This document shows positions 50,809 to 60,224 of a DNA stretch of 64,000 nt, one piece after another (the first letter of the stretch is position 1; each line of letters starts with the position of its first letter). The translations under genes and the position numbers were made by a program. Under the pieces are notes generated by a model that did not search any database, was not told where the DNA came from, and saw nothing but the letters and a program-made list of their open reading frames with translations. The stretch is from Intestinibacillus sp. Marseille-P6563. GTDB lineage: Bacteria; Bacillota; Clostridia; Oscillospirales; Butyricicoccaceae. The stretch covers positions 372,001-436,000 of the forward strand of contig NZ_UWOD01000002.1 of assembly GCF_900604335.1 (NCBI RefSeq). The letters run 5' to 3'.

Positions 50809-51156
50809 ATGGCAATCGTTCGGTTTCCGGTGATCGATCCTGTCGCAACCGGCGCGAATATCACCCGGCTGCGGCAAGCGCGCGGTTTGACCGTCCGGGA
50901 TTTGCAACAGTTTTTTGGTTTCGAAGAACCGCAAGCAATCTACAAATGGCAAAGGGGACAAAGTCTACCGAGCATTGACAACCTCTACGCCCTCAGTGAA
51001 CTGTTCCAAATCTCGATGAATGAAATTTTGGTATCGACTTCTCCTATCCATTCCGTTGAGCAGCAGGGTTCGCCCTGCTGCTCAAATTTTTTACCCAGAT
51101 ACAGGCTTGTCGTTTGCTGTCTTTATCATAATCCGAAAACGTTCGCTTGTCATTGA
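50809..51156 (+). CDS. XRE-family helix-turn-helix protein
   Basis: The ORF encodes 115 residues. A helix-turn-helix domain covers about residues 15-70 (ITRLRQARGLTVRDLQQFFG and YKWQRGQSLPSIDNLYAL) as in Cro/C1-type DNA-binding proteins. The ATG at 50809 has GGAGG upstream. The last 30 codons read through a strong terminator hairpin (51056-51092) and have no family character, so the original stop may have been lost by a frameshift. It diverges from the two small basic genes. Confidence 0.7.
   Translation: MAIVRFPVIDPVATGANITRLRQARGLTVRDLQQFFGFEEPQAIYKWQRGQSLPSIDNLYALSELFQISMNEILVSTSPIHSVEQQGSPCCSNFLPRYRLVVCCLYHNPKTFACH
51056..51092 (+). terminator. Strong terminator inside the 3' part of the XRE reading frame
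   Basis: A 13-bp stem (51056-51068 with 51073-51085) with a short loop runs into ATTTTTT. It overlaps the last third of the XRE open frame. Confidence 0.88.
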
Positions 51157-51290
51157 ACTGGTGGTTGAATCCACCCTTTTCGAGGGCTGTCTCAATGACC
51201 GTATATCCTATACTTTTTCTGCCCGATATGGTACAATATTCTCGAACGAGTCCAAACAATTGTGCACACAAACACCGACTTGGGGGATTT

Positions 51291-53063
51291 ATGAACGACA
51301 CAAAAACAACATGGGTGCTGCAAGCCCAACAGGGGGATACCGACGCACAGGGCAAGTTATATGAGGCATACTGGGAAAAGACCTATCGACTGGCGCTGAG
51401 CATGACCAAAAATCCGGAAAACGCAATGGATGCCGTGCAGGACGGCTTTCTTTCGGCGTTTGAGCATTTGGATTCTCTACGCGATCCGGATGCGTTCTCT
51501 TCCTGGCTCTGCCAGATCGTTGCGAACCAATGCCGCAAGCATCTACGGCAGCAAAAGCGATTTGTTGCACCGACAGAGGACGAAGAAAGTACCGACTTTT
51601 TCAGCAACATCCCCGATGCGGATGAAGCTGTGCTGCCGGAAAGCGTGCTGGAAGATCAAGCCCAGCGGACGCTGATCCGCCAGACCATTGAGGCGCTGCC
51701 AGACAATCAGCGTGAATGTGTCATGCTGTTTTATTATGGCGGCTTGTCTGTCAAGCAGATTGCCGACACCCAGACCTGCTCGGAAGGTACGGTCAAAAGC
51801 CGTTTGAACTATGCACGCCAGAAAATCGGCGAAAGCGTGCTGGCCATCGAAAAGCGGGACGGCATCCGGCTGCATAGTGCGGTACCGATCGGACTGCTGC
51901 TGGCACGGCTGGAGGTCGATCTGCTCTCCCCGGAACAGCTTACACAGATGTGGCAGGCGATCAAAGGCGGTGTCAGCGCAGCCGGTGCAGCGGGAGCGGC
52001 AGGCGCAGCGGCTGCCGCCGGCGGTGAGGCTGCCAAGGGCGGCCTGTTTGCGACCATTCAAGCCAAGATTGCAGTGGGTGTGGCTGCGGTCGCGGTCGTG
52101 ACTGGCGGCATTGTCCTATCCTCAACGCCTGACCCGCTCGTTTTTACCGATCCGGCGATGGAGCAAAACATCCGCATACTGGTCGACAAACCGGAAGGAA
52201 AACTCTACGCTGAGGACTGCGACGAACTGTATCATATGGTACTGATCGACGATGGCGTTGCAGATGTTTCCGATGCACAGAGTTATGACCACCTGACGGC
52301 CATCCCGGGCACAGAGCCCGTGAGCGGTCTGGCCGACTTAAAGCTGCTGCCCTCTCTGGAGGCGCTGGAACTCTATACCAGCGAGCCGCAGACCCTGCTC
52401 AACACGCTGGCGGAAGATACCTCCATCTCTACACTGGACACCAGCTTTATGAACACGCAGTCCATCCAAGACCTTTCTTTCCTGGACAAACTGCCGGACC
52501 TGAAAATGTTCTCCTGTGACTTGGCTTCGGGTGCTGATCTGTCGCCGCTGGCGAGCAATGGCACCATACGCGATGCTTTTCTTTCCATTTCGGATGATTT
52601 TTCACTGGATTTGAGCCAGATGCAGGAGCTGATCTCCCTGACGCTGGCGCAGACTGTTTCCGGTGATCCCACCGCGGTCATCTCGCTGCAAGCGACCCAG
52701 TCGCTGCCCAATCTGCGTATGCTGCAAATCTATACCGGCAATCTGGATTCTCTCGCCTTTGCGCAGCAAACACCCAATTTGGAATATCTATCGACCTTGC
52801 AGCTGAGCCAGATGCCGCTCGACCTGACCCCGCTCGGCACGCTGCAGCAGCTGCGCTACATTGGAATTAACAACGGACCGGTCGATTTATCGCCGCTGGC
52901 AGGCTGTGCTGCGCTCGAATACTGGCATGCGCCGCAAGGCTACAATGCCCCGCCGCAGGCGGCATCCGATCCGACCGGGACGGCTTTGCAGCAGGAAATC
53001 GCCCAAACAGTAAACGATCGAATCTGGAAGGAGGAACGTCAGGCCGAAAAGAGTACATCCTAA
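51291..53063 (+). CDS. ECF sigma factor fused to a membrane-tethered C-terminal domain
   Basis: A 590-residue fusion. Sigma-70 region 2 (about 10-90, YRLALSMTKNPENAMDAVQDGFLSA split as two motifs) and region 4 (about 128-182, LPDNQRECVMLFYYGGLSVKQ and GTVKSRLNYAR) form an ECF sigma factor. An Ala/Gly-rich linker (about 228-250), a single membrane helix (about 258-277) and a 310-residue outer domain with leucine-rich-repeat-like segments follow. The ATG follows GGGGGA. A sigma factor anchored to the membrane by its own C-terminus implies release or exposure on an external signal. The shared promoter upstream of neighbouring surface-protein genes is its likely target. Confidence 0.85.
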   Translation: MNDTKTTWVLQAQQGDTDAQGKLYEAYWEKTYRLALSMTKNPENAMDAVQDGFLSAFEHLDSLRDPDAFSSWLCQIVANQCRKHLRQQKRFVAPTEDEESTDFFSNIPDADEAVLPESVLEDQAQRTLIRQTIEALPDNQRECVMLFYYGGLSVKQIADTQTCSEGTVKSRLNYARQKIGESVLAIEKRDGIRLHSAVPIGLLLARLEVDLLSPEQLTQMWQAIKGGVSAAGAAGAAGAAAAAGGEAAKGGLFATIQAKIAVGVAAVAVVTGGIVLSSTPDPLVFTDPAMEQNIRILVDKPEGKLYAEDCDELYHMVLIDDGVADVSDAQSYDHLTAIPGTEPVSGLADLKLLPSLEALELYTSEPQTLLNTLAEDTSISTLDTSFMNTQSIQDLSFLDKLPDLKMFSCDLASGADLSPLASNGTIRDAFLSISDDFSLDLSQMQELISLTLAQTVSGDPTAVISLQATQSLPNLRMLQIYTGNLDSLAFAQQTPNLEYLSTLQLSQMPLDLTPLGTLQQLRYIGINNGPVDLSPLAGCAALEYWHAPQGYNAPPQAASDPTGTALQQEIAQTVNDRIWKEERQAEKSTS

Positions 53064-53114
53064 AAGCAAACCATTTTTAGAGGACCGGCGATTTTTGTCG
53101 GCCTTCTCTATTTT

Positions 53115-53176
53115 TTGAAAATTTCAAAAAAATTTTGATTTTATAAAACCTGCTGCCTTACTCCGGAATCTTACTC
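53115..53176 (+). promoter_or_regulatory. Probable ECF-sigma promoter (copy 1)
   Basis: An A/T-rich TTGAAAATTTCAA tract is followed by TATAAAACCTGC, 11 bases, then GGAATCTTA, ending about 28 bases before the ATG at 53204. A nearly identical element precedes the gene at 58818. The AAC-to-GGAATC spacing suits an ECF sigma factor, and one is encoded next door. Confidence 0.75.
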
Positions 53177-53203
53177 ATATCAATCAAACTAGGGGGATAC
53201 ACA

Positions 53204-56200
53204 ATGAAAAAGAGATGGATTTCCGCCTGTCTGGCTGCCATACTGCTATGTGGTATGACCGGCTGCGCAGGGCAGACAAAACCCGAACAGAGTGCGTCCG
53301 CAGAAAGTACGGTCGTGCAAGAGGAACCGGACACCCCAGCAACACCGACCGAACAGAAAACACCCAGCCGCCAGGAAGCGTATCAGGCACTCGTGCAGTC
53401 GCTCGTAGATCGGTATGGGATTTTCACCGACGAAAAAAGCGATGCCTGGATGATGGGGGATCAAACCATCTCGGGTCTGTTGGATGCGGTCAGCGTCGAT
53501 GTGACCGGTGACGGAGAGGATGAACTGGCCTGCGTATGGGCGAACGGCTATCACTTTACGCTGGCCATTTATACCTACGCGGACGGTAAAGTCACAAAAG
53601 ACTGGACAGAGCAGTTTGAATCCGGCGGATACTTCTTCCTTGGGATGTATCAGGCGGACGACGCGGTCTGCTGGTCTGCCAGCATCACCCGGCATTTTCC
53701 GATCGATCTGTTCACCTATCGTGACGGCAAATATCAGAGTGCATCCGAGCAAGGTGAGCTCAGTGAGCAACAACAGGAGAAAATCGCAGAGGCTGGCCGT
53801 GAGAGCGGTCTGATGGGCGAAAGTGACGCAATGCTTGCCGCTTATCGCGAGCAGTTGGGCCTGCCGGAGTATTCCTCTGACGATATGATTTTCTCGGTTC
53901 ATGCCGATTTAGGACTGCACAGCGCGGAGGATCTGGTAGACCGTTGGCAGATCAAGCTTCCCAAAGAAATCGTTTCCGCGCAGGATGTGCTGCAGGACAT
54001 GGCCTATTTCGGCGACCGCAGCAAATGTAAAATGGATGCTAAAATGGCGCAAGCCTACGCCGATGCCATTGACAGCATGAATATGCAGGAAGGGGAATTC
54101 TCCCTTTATGCAACCTTGGCCGATCCGGCCGATGATGGTATGCCCATCCTGCTGACTGCGTACCTGGACAAAAACGTGAACAGTGAAGCTGTATCCGAGT
54201 GTTCGGATACACGGTATGGCGAGATCGGCTATATCCCAACCGGGGATGAGACCTTTATAGAGCCGATTGTATTTTGGCAGTATGACGGCAGCAAAGCGCA
54301 GAAAATGGATATTGAAGTGACCAACTATACCACCGGATTTGGCACCATGGATGGGCAGGCAGCATATCGGTATATCCAGTTTTATCACGATGCCGGCCAC
54401 AATGTACGTGCGCAGTATTATACCATTCAAAACGGACAGATGACGCTGGCCCATACGGTGGAATTTCTGGACATTGTAAAAGAGCCATCCGGTGATGGCA
54501 AAATAAAACTATACGGCGATGTGCCAGACGGTGCAGACTATCAGCCCGACGACGAACAGGCCCTGCGGGAGCATGGTTGGGTTGACGATGATCCCTCCTG
54601 GTGGCTGGTGCTGGACAACGGCGAAAACATCTCCCAAAAAGTCGAGCGGGCGACCTGGAACCATGATACGGTTACACACTTTGAAGAAACCCAGGAATTG
54701 GCGCATATTAATGATATCGAATATCACTATATGCTGGACTCTACCCTGGCAGAGGACTCCGTCGCCCTGCTCCGTGCCTATGCGGATGCGGAGGGCCGCC
54801 CGGTCTACACCTTCCCCGAGGTATCGCATCGGTTTGACAGCGAGCAGCTCAACCAGCTGACCGACTTGTTTGCCGACACCGTCACCGGTGAGATCGGTGA
54901 AATCTATCAGCTGTCCGATGACCTGTATTACATCATCCTCTATACGGACGGAAAGGTATCGGGCTACGCGACGGTCAAGCAGACCCTGCAAGGCTTCCGG
55001 CTGGTGTCCCAGGATACCGAACCGACTTCCGAAGATGCGCTGCATACGCTGGTGCAGCAGGATCAGCAGACTTCGAACATCACCTTGGATTATAACGAAT
55101 CCGGCGAGGACAAGGCTGCCTATCTGACTGAAGCACTGCAAAACATCGATGGCACGGCGGTCAACGATGCAGCCAAGGGCGAAATCGCTGCGTATATCGA
55201 AAACGCCGTTGCCGAATCGAGTGTAACCGATGTCCCCTGCCGCGGCAACACAGCCACCATCGACGGCGATGTCATCACCCAAAGTCTGGAGCAGGCCCAA
55301 GCTCAAAAGGATGCACTCGACCAAACCCTGGACGGCGTTACGCTCAACAAGACGGTCAACATCCTGCTGCGCATGGTATGCACCGGACTGGAAGATGGCA
55401 AACCGGTTCAGGTCACCTTTGACCCGTCTATGATCGAAGCCATGGCCGATGCCCAAGCGGTGCAGGTCATGCTGGGCGACGCGCAGCACAGTGTTGCGGT
55501 GGATGCTGATGCACTGGCGCAGCTGTGTGAAAAGCATGGAAAATTGATCGTTCAAGTGCAGTTGCAGGACGGTAAATACACCATTTCTCTGCTCGATGGC
55601 GAGCAAAATCAACTGGATCAGCTGGAAAGCAGCCTGACCTTTACCCTGCCCGCGGAAAGCGAGACGGCAACCGTTCTGGCCAGCTACGAAGGCGGTTCGG
55701 ACAACTGGGGCGGCCAGTTTGACGCCATCAACCAGACGATCGAGTTTTCGACCCCATATTCGGGTACCTACGAAGTGATGGAAAATGCGGCGGAGATTGC
55801 CGACATTGCCGACTGCGATGAACAGACGGCCGCTGCCATCCGCTTCATGGTTTCCAAAGGATATTTCTCGCTGGACGATGCAGGCAACTTTGACCCGAAC
55901 GGCACGCTCAACCGGTATATGTTTGCCGAAGCGCTTGTACGCATGTTCTTTGCACTCGACCGCAACCTGACGACGTCGTTTACCGACGTGCCGCAGGATA
56001 GCCCCTATTATCCGTACGTTGCATCCGGTGAACAGGACGCCATTATCGAAGGCTTTGAGGACAATACCTTCCGTGGTGAAAACGATGTGCTGCGGGAAGA
56101 AGTCATTGCCCTGTGCAGCCGTACGCTGGCCGACAAAAAGGGCTACAGCTACCCGACCGATGTGGCTGCATATTTAACTTTTACCGATGCGGATACAATT

Positions 56201-56533
56201 TCCGACTGGGCGCGTGACACGACCGCGCTGGCCGTACGTGAAACGCTGATAAGCGGTACCGGCACACTGGCGCCGCAGCAATCCATTTCTCGCGGTGAAG
56301 CAGCGCTACTGCTCTATCGGCTGTTCATGCTGCTGTATGAGCCGCCGGTTGCTGAAATGCACTTCGACGGCTTTGACGATACCACCAGTTCTGGTCTTCC
56401 CACTGTGGCCATTGCCTTGGCAGGTGTAGGACTGTTGGGTGGTGGCGCCGCTGGTGTCGTATATCGCCGTAAAAAACGTGCCCCGATGCCGCCAAAAGAC
56501 GACAATCCCTCCGACGACGAACCAAGCGAATAA
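53204..56533 (+). CDS. Large surface lipoprotein with SLH domains and C-terminal anchor
   Basis: An 1109-residue exported protein. The signal peptide ends in a lipobox-like CGMTGC (Cys22). A Ser/Thr/Pro/Glu-rich stalk follows, then a long region without recognised motifs. S-layer homology-like repeats lie at about 870-1050 (FTDVPQDSPYYPYV and FTDADTISDWA). A C-terminal hydrophobic helix with basic stop (VAIALAGVGLLGG, then YRRKKR) forms the end. Lipid anchor, SLH domains and a C-terminal helix together are unusual. The gene starts 28 bases after the putative ECF promoter. Confidence 0.75.
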   Translation: MKKRWISACLAAILLCGMTGCAGQTKPEQSASAESTVVQEEPDTPATPTEQKTPSRQEAYQALVQSLVDRYGIFTDEKSDAWMMGDQTISGLLDAVSVDVTGDGEDELACVWANGYHFTLAIYTYADGKVTKDWTEQFESGGYFFLGMYQADDAVCWSASITRHFPIDLFTYRDGKYQSASEQGELSEQQQEKIAEAGRESGLMGESDAMLAAYREQLGLPEYSSDDMIFSVHADLGLHSAEDLVDRWQIKLPKEIVSAQDVLQDMAYFGDRSKCKMDAKMAQAYADAIDSMNMQEGEFSLYATLADPADDGMPILLTAYLDKNVNSEAVSECSDTRYGEIGYIPTGDETFIEPIVFWQYDGSKAQKMDIEVTNYTTGFGTMDGQAAYRYIQFYHDAGHNVRAQYYTIQNGQMTLAHTVEFLDIVKEPSGDGKIKLYGDVPDGADYQPDDEQALREHGWVDDDPSWWLVLDNGENISQKVERATWNHDTVTHFEETQELAHINDIEYHYMLDSTLAEDSVALLRAYADAEGRPVYTFPEVSHRFDSEQLNQLTDLFADTVTGEIGEIYQLSDDLYYIILYTDGKVSGYATVKQTLQGFRLVSQDTEPTSEDALHTLVQQDQQTSNITLDYNESGEDKAAYLTEALQNIDGTAVNDAAKGEIAAYIENAVAESSVTDVPCRGNTATIDGDVITQSLEQAQAQKDALDQTLDGVTLNKTVNILLRMVCTGLEDGKPVQVTFDPSMIEAMADAQAVQVMLGDAQHSVAVDADALAQLCEKHGKLIVQVQLQDGKYTISLLDGEQNQLDQLESSLTFTLPAESETATVLASYEGGSDNWGGQFDAINQTIEFSTPYSGTYEVMENAAEIADIADCDEQTAAAIRFMVSKGYFSLDDAGNFDPNGTLNRYMFAEALVRMFFALDRNLTTSFTDVPQDSPYYPYVASGEQDAIIEGFEDNTFRGENDVLREEVIALCSRTLADKKGYSYPTDVAAYLTFTDADTISDWARDTTALAVRETLISGTGTLAPQQSISRGEAALLLYRLFMLLYEPPVAEMHFDGFDDTTSSGLPTVAIALAGVGLLGGGAAGVVYRRKKRAPMPPKDDNPSDDEPSE

Positions 56534-56541
56534 AGAAAAAG

Positions 56542-56572
56542 GCGCCCCGTATTCATCCAGAATACGGGGCGC
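56542..56572 (+). terminator. Terminator of the large surface protein
   Basis: A 13-bp GC-rich stem (56542-56554 with 56560-56572) with a five-base loop is followed by TTTGTAT. Confidence 0.82.
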
Positions 56573-56685
56573 TTTGTATAGATTCTGTACCGTCTCTCAG
56601 ACCGCTTCTGCATCATACGATAGGTCAACAAAACGTCAAGCAAACTGCTGGATTTTACGTTTCGGCTTGCCTGAAAAATTGATAA

Positions 56686-56711
56686 AAGACCGACGGATTT
56701 CCGCCGGTCTT
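56686..56711 (-). terminator. Terminator of the leftward SLH operon
   Basis: An 11-bp stem with one mismatch (56686-56696 with 56701-56711) is followed by TTTT on the minus strand, 26 bases after the SLH gene stop. Confidence 0.78.
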
Positions 56712-56736
56712 ACATGGATTCGCCATATGGCTGCCA

Positions 56737-57429
56737 TTACTGCGCATTTACGAAGCGGTCATAGACGCGATAGCACAGCAGGATGCTTTCCTCCACCGTG
56801 CAGTCCTTGGACGGAGACAGTGTGGTAGCCGATGTGCCGCTCATAATATGGTTGGCAGCCAATGTCCCCACTCCCTCTACGGCCCACGAAGACACCTGAC
56901 TTTGATCCGTAAAGCCTGCCAGCGAACCGGCATTGGGTGCAATCACGGTCCCGCTCTCCTTTTCCACATATCGGATCGCGCGGAAAATCATCGCTGCAAT
57001 CTGTTCACGGTTTGTCGTGGTTTTGGGTTCGAATTTCCCCTCGCCCACACCGCTGACAATACCAGCCTGCGATGCCTTGCGGACCGACGGATTGCTGCTG
57101 TCGCTGAACGTGTCTTCCGGTGCTGTATCCAGTTCGTGGTCCAGCATGACTTCTACGCTCTGTACCACCAGTTCGGCAAACTGCTCCCGAGTGATGGCAT
57201 CCGTATACGCCGGATTCCCGGTCAGCTTAGGGAGCAAACCGGCTTTCGTCGCAGCGTCCACTTCGGCTTTTGCCCAGTCGCTTGGGCCTATGTTCACGCC
57301 TTCCTCAAATTTCACTTCCACCTCGGTCAGATCCTGTTTATTTGCCGTCCATGCCAGAGCCGAAGTCGCCAGCATAGATACTGCCATTACGCTGCAAACT
57401 GTACGTTTCCATAACATCGAATAGTTCAT
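56737..57429 (-). CDS. Exported S-layer homology domain protein
   Basis: A 230-residue secreted protein with a signal peptide (about 1-26, cleaved after ATSALA) and two or three SLH-like repeats: AITREQFAELVVQ, TTTNREQIAAMIF and VEESILLCYRVY each follow the usual spacing. SLH domains bind pyruvylated cell-wall polymers. AAAGGAG precedes the ATG. It lies 15 bases after the larger exported gene and shares its ECF-type promoter. Confidence 0.85.
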   Translation of the reverse strand: MNYSMLWKRTVCSVMAVSMLATSALAWTANKQDLTEVEVKFEEGVNIGPSDWAKAEVDAATKAGLLPKLTGNPAYTDAITREQFAELVVQSVEVMLDHELDTAPEDTFSDSSNPSVRKASQAGIVSGVGEGKFEPKTTTNREQIAAMIFRAIRYVEKESGTVIAPNAGSLAGFTDQSQVSSWAVEGVGTLAANHIMSGTSATTLSPSKDCTVEESILLCYRVYDRFVNAQ

Positions 57430-57444
57430 TGTCTTTTCTCCTTT

Positions 57445-58818
57445 TCATTTTGCGTTGCCTTGGCAGGCGCTGTGGTCGACTTCATCGGCGTAGATTGTAT
57501 CCTGCACATAAATGCCGTTCTGATACGGGATGGAGGATAAATCACGCTGCGGCCGTGTAAAGTTTAGGGTATTCTTCAGCCAAGTGTCACCCGGCGCACC
57601 ATCGCAGATGGTATGAAATTGAGAGGCAAAGCCTTGCGGTTTGACGTAACTCTCATACGGGACAGTGTCATAAAAGGCATGCAGGTCGGCGTCATCTTCA
57701 AAGGTGATAATGCTTGCTTCGGCATATTCCTCGAGCAGGGCACTGGAACCACTCGACTCCCATACCCCATCGAATATCCCTTCGTGAACAATGCCGGTCA
57801 TTGCCACAGAATACTCCTTGCTGGCTCCGGCCGCCAGTTCATAGGGGATAAAGGCAATCCCTGCCTTGCCCGATGCTCCCTTCTCATTCATCGCTGCCAG
57901 CGCAATGATACCGGCATCTGTGGTCTTGGCCCGATTGGTGATGGTAACATACATATCACCATAATCTGCCATACCGACACCAAAGCCTGTGACCTCCGCC
58001 GTAGAGGCAAACTGACTGGGCGCATTTTGGTTATACGTGGGCAAGGCCGGCCGGTTGGAGGTTTGGACCTCCCCGGCAATCAGCGCTTCCAACTCCTTGG
58101 TGGTATAGGATTTGGAGAAATCGATTTGCTGGATGGTGCTTTCCGGCAAACGCAGATAAAAGCCAGTCTGAAACATAAAGAAGGCAGAAGCAAATGAATT
58201 GTCTCCATTCGGGTCGTATTGCAGGTTACCCGGCGCATAGGAGAAATGATTGTCTGGGTCAATCATCAAATCGGTCATTGCCCGCAAACCGACCGCATCT
58301 TCTGCACAGTCCATCTCCACACAATTTGCGGTTTTAGATAATCGATTGTCTGTGCGGCCACGCCATTCAAATGTGTCCTCATATGCCGCGTATTCCGCAT
58401 TGATCTCGTAGACATCCCCGCCGATGAGTGGCACGATACACGGTCCATTATAGGTGGTCCCATTGACCAGACTGCTGCCGCTGCTGCCGCTTGGCATGGA
58501 AAGCGGTTTGTCACAGTCCGGACAACACGCACTGGTAAGGCAACCCGTAAATTCCAGCACAAATGGGTCGCCGCTGGCGACAACCGGTAGTTTCAGTTCG
58601 ACTTCTTTCCGCTGTCCGTCACCACTCCATGAGTCATTGACCACGGCAATCTTTGCATCGAGCATGCCATATACCTTGGGATAATGCAGGGTATAACTGA
58701 CCCCTTCCTCGCTTTTTCCGGTTTCGGCGGTTGGATAATCTGCCGCATCGGCAACGGTCATGCTTCCCGCAAGGGATGCAGCACATAATACAGCCGAAAT
58801 CCATCTTTGTACTTTCAT
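57445..58818 (-). CDS. Exported protein of unknown function
   Basis: A 457-residue protein with a signal peptide (MKVQRWISAVLCAASLAG, cleaved after ADA). I do not recognise a family. Cysteines in GCLTSACCPDCDKP could form a metal or disulfide site. There is no membrane anchor or SLH domain, so it is probably released or held by the SLH protein encoded next. The ATG at 58818 has GGGGGA upstream and lies about 30 bases from the second copy of the ECF-type promoter; a longer frame upstream crosses that promoter and is rejected. Confidence 0.75.
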   Translation of the reverse strand: MKVQRWISAVLCAASLAGSMTVADAADYPTAETGKSEEGVSYTLHYPKVYGMLDAKIAVVNDSWSGDGQRKEVELKLPVVASGDPFVLEFTGCLTSACCPDCDKPLSMPSGSSGSSLVNGTTYNGPCIVPLIGGDVYEINAEYAAYEDTFEWRGRTDNRLSKTANCVEMDCAEDAVGLRAMTDLMIDPDNHFSYAPGNLQYDPNGDNSFASAFFMFQTGFYLRLPESTIQQIDFSKSYTTKELEALIAGEVQTSNRPALPTYNQNAPSQFASTAEVTGFGVGMADYGDMYVTITNRAKTTDAGIIALAAMNEKGASGKAGIAFIPYELAAGASKEYSVAMTGIVHEGIFDGVWESSGSSALLEEYAEASIITFEDDADLHAFYDTVPYESYVKPQGFASQFHTICDGAPGDTWLKNTLNFTRPQRDLSSIPYQNGIYVQDTIYADEVDHSACQGNAK

Positions 58819-58850
58819 TTTGATAATTCCCCCTTTGTATGTGGTACTCT

Positions 58851-58910
58851 TAAGATTCCGTAAGGGGGCGGCAGGTTTTATAAAAAACAAAATTTTTTTG
58901 AAAATTTCAA
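58851..58910 (-). promoter_or_regulatory. Probable ECF-sigma promoter (copy 2)
   Basis: Read on the minus strand it repeats the element at 53115-53176: TTGAAATTTTCAA, the A/T tract, TATAAAACCTGC, 11 bases, GGAATCTTA. Position relative to the start codon is also the same, about 30 bases. Confidence 0.75.
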
Positions 58911-58946
58911 AAATCATATGCTGTGCATTCTGTAAGCCGTATGCAC

Positions 58947-60224
58947 TTACAGCACCAATCTCAGCCAAAACCAGCCATCTGCTTGGTCAAACTGGCAGAC
59001 GGCTCCATTTTTCCGGCAAAATGCAGAGATCGACTGTACTCCCAGACCATGCCCCTCCTTTTGCGACACCGGAAGGCCGTTGCTGCCAAAAACGACATCG
59101 GAAGCACACGGATTGGAGATCTCCAGCATGATACTCGGGGTTCCCACCATCTTACAATGGATCTTCCGTTTCTCCCGGGGTAACGAAAGGTTGGCGTGGA
59201 TGGCGTTTTCCAGGGCATTGGCCACGACAATAGCCAATTCGCCTTCATTCACGGGCAGTTTGTCGGGCAGGGAGATCCTGGCCTCCACTGAAATGCCCTG
59301 ATTGTGGGCCTGATCAAAATAGGAGGAAAACACCGCATCCAGCACCGGTGGGCGGCACCAACGAATTTCCTTCCGCTCATCTAGACGCTTCTGCGTCGCA
59401 TCCAGAAAGTCAAGAGCGGTTTCCTTGTCCCCTCTTGACACAAGCCCCGCGACGGCCTGGAGTCGGTGGCGCAGGTCATGACGCTCGGTACGAATGACGT
59501 CCTCCGCTGCTTTCACCGCCTCCATGCGGCTTTGCAAAGCAGATAGCTGTAAGTTAGAGATCTGAACCTCATGCCGAGCGCTGTTTTCTTTCTGTACCTG
59601 ATCAAAAAAGAGATACATCAAGTAATAGGCGCCGCTGCATACCGTCAGCAAGCCATAAACCAACACCAGAATCTCGACAGAATCGGCTGAATGATTGATG
59701 ACGTACAGCATGGTTATAAATGTCGTGAACGGGATGAGACAGAGAATCCCCCAGCTGCGATGCAGCTGATGCAGCATTTGCTGATATGTAACGCTGAATC
59801 GTCGCAGGATAAAGAACATGAGGAAAAAGGAAAGAATACGCACGGCCAAGGAATAATATTCGCGATATGCGTTGTCACCCAAAAGCAGCGTGGTCAACAT
59901 CGAGTTCGCCGTTCCGATGCAGCCAACAAACAGACCGGTTGTAATATTGAAAACAGCACGAAAGTCCCGCTGCTGCGAACACCAGAATGTTACGAAAATA
60001 TACGGAAGGGTGACTGTAAATACTCCGATACGCTGATAAAGATCCCAGAAATCCAGAAAAAGTAGCCCAATCAGATTGACACCGACAATCAGCACCACGG
60101 TAACAATCCAGCGGGTCCGCCACTTGGCAACTGGTTTGCGGAAATCGATCAAAAGAATCACAAAGCTGCCCAAAAAGGTCTGTGAGATCGCAATATAGAA
60201 TCTAGTTTCAATGTCATTCCTCAT
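58947..60224 (-). CDS. GHKL sensor histidine kinase (AgrC-like), orphan
   Basis: A 425-residue kinase with about six membrane helices (first 220 residues), a coiled coil and a GHKL domain. The phospho-histidine motif is RTERHDLRHRL, the N box VVANALENAIHA and the G box GHGLGVQSI. This layout is that of peptide-sensing kinases of the AgrC/ComD group, which normally pair with a LytTR response regulator; none is adjacent. The start is uncertain: the ATG at 60224 has a weak site, and an in-frame TTG at 60299 would add 25 residues. Confidence 0.8.
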   Translation of the reverse strand: MRNDIETRFYIAISQTFLGSFVILLIDFRKPVAKWRTRWIVTVVLIVGVNLIGLLFLDFWDLYQRIGVFTVTLPYIFVTFWCSQQRDFRAVFNITTGLFVGCIGTANSMLTTLLLGDNAYREYYSLAVRILSFFLMFFILRRFSVTYQQMLHQLHRSWGILCLIPFTTFITMLYVINHSADSVEILVLVYGLLTVCSGAYYLMYLFFDQVQKENSARHEVQISNLQLSALQSRMEAVKAAEDVIRTERHDLRHRLQAVAGLVSRGDKETALDFLDATQKRLDERKEIRWCRPPVLDAVFSSYFDQAHNQGISVEARISLPDKLPVNEGELAIVVANALENAIHANLSLPREKRKIHCKMVGTPSIMLEISNPCASDVVFGSNGLPVSQKEGHGLGVQSISAFCRKNGAVCQFDQADGWFWLRLVL

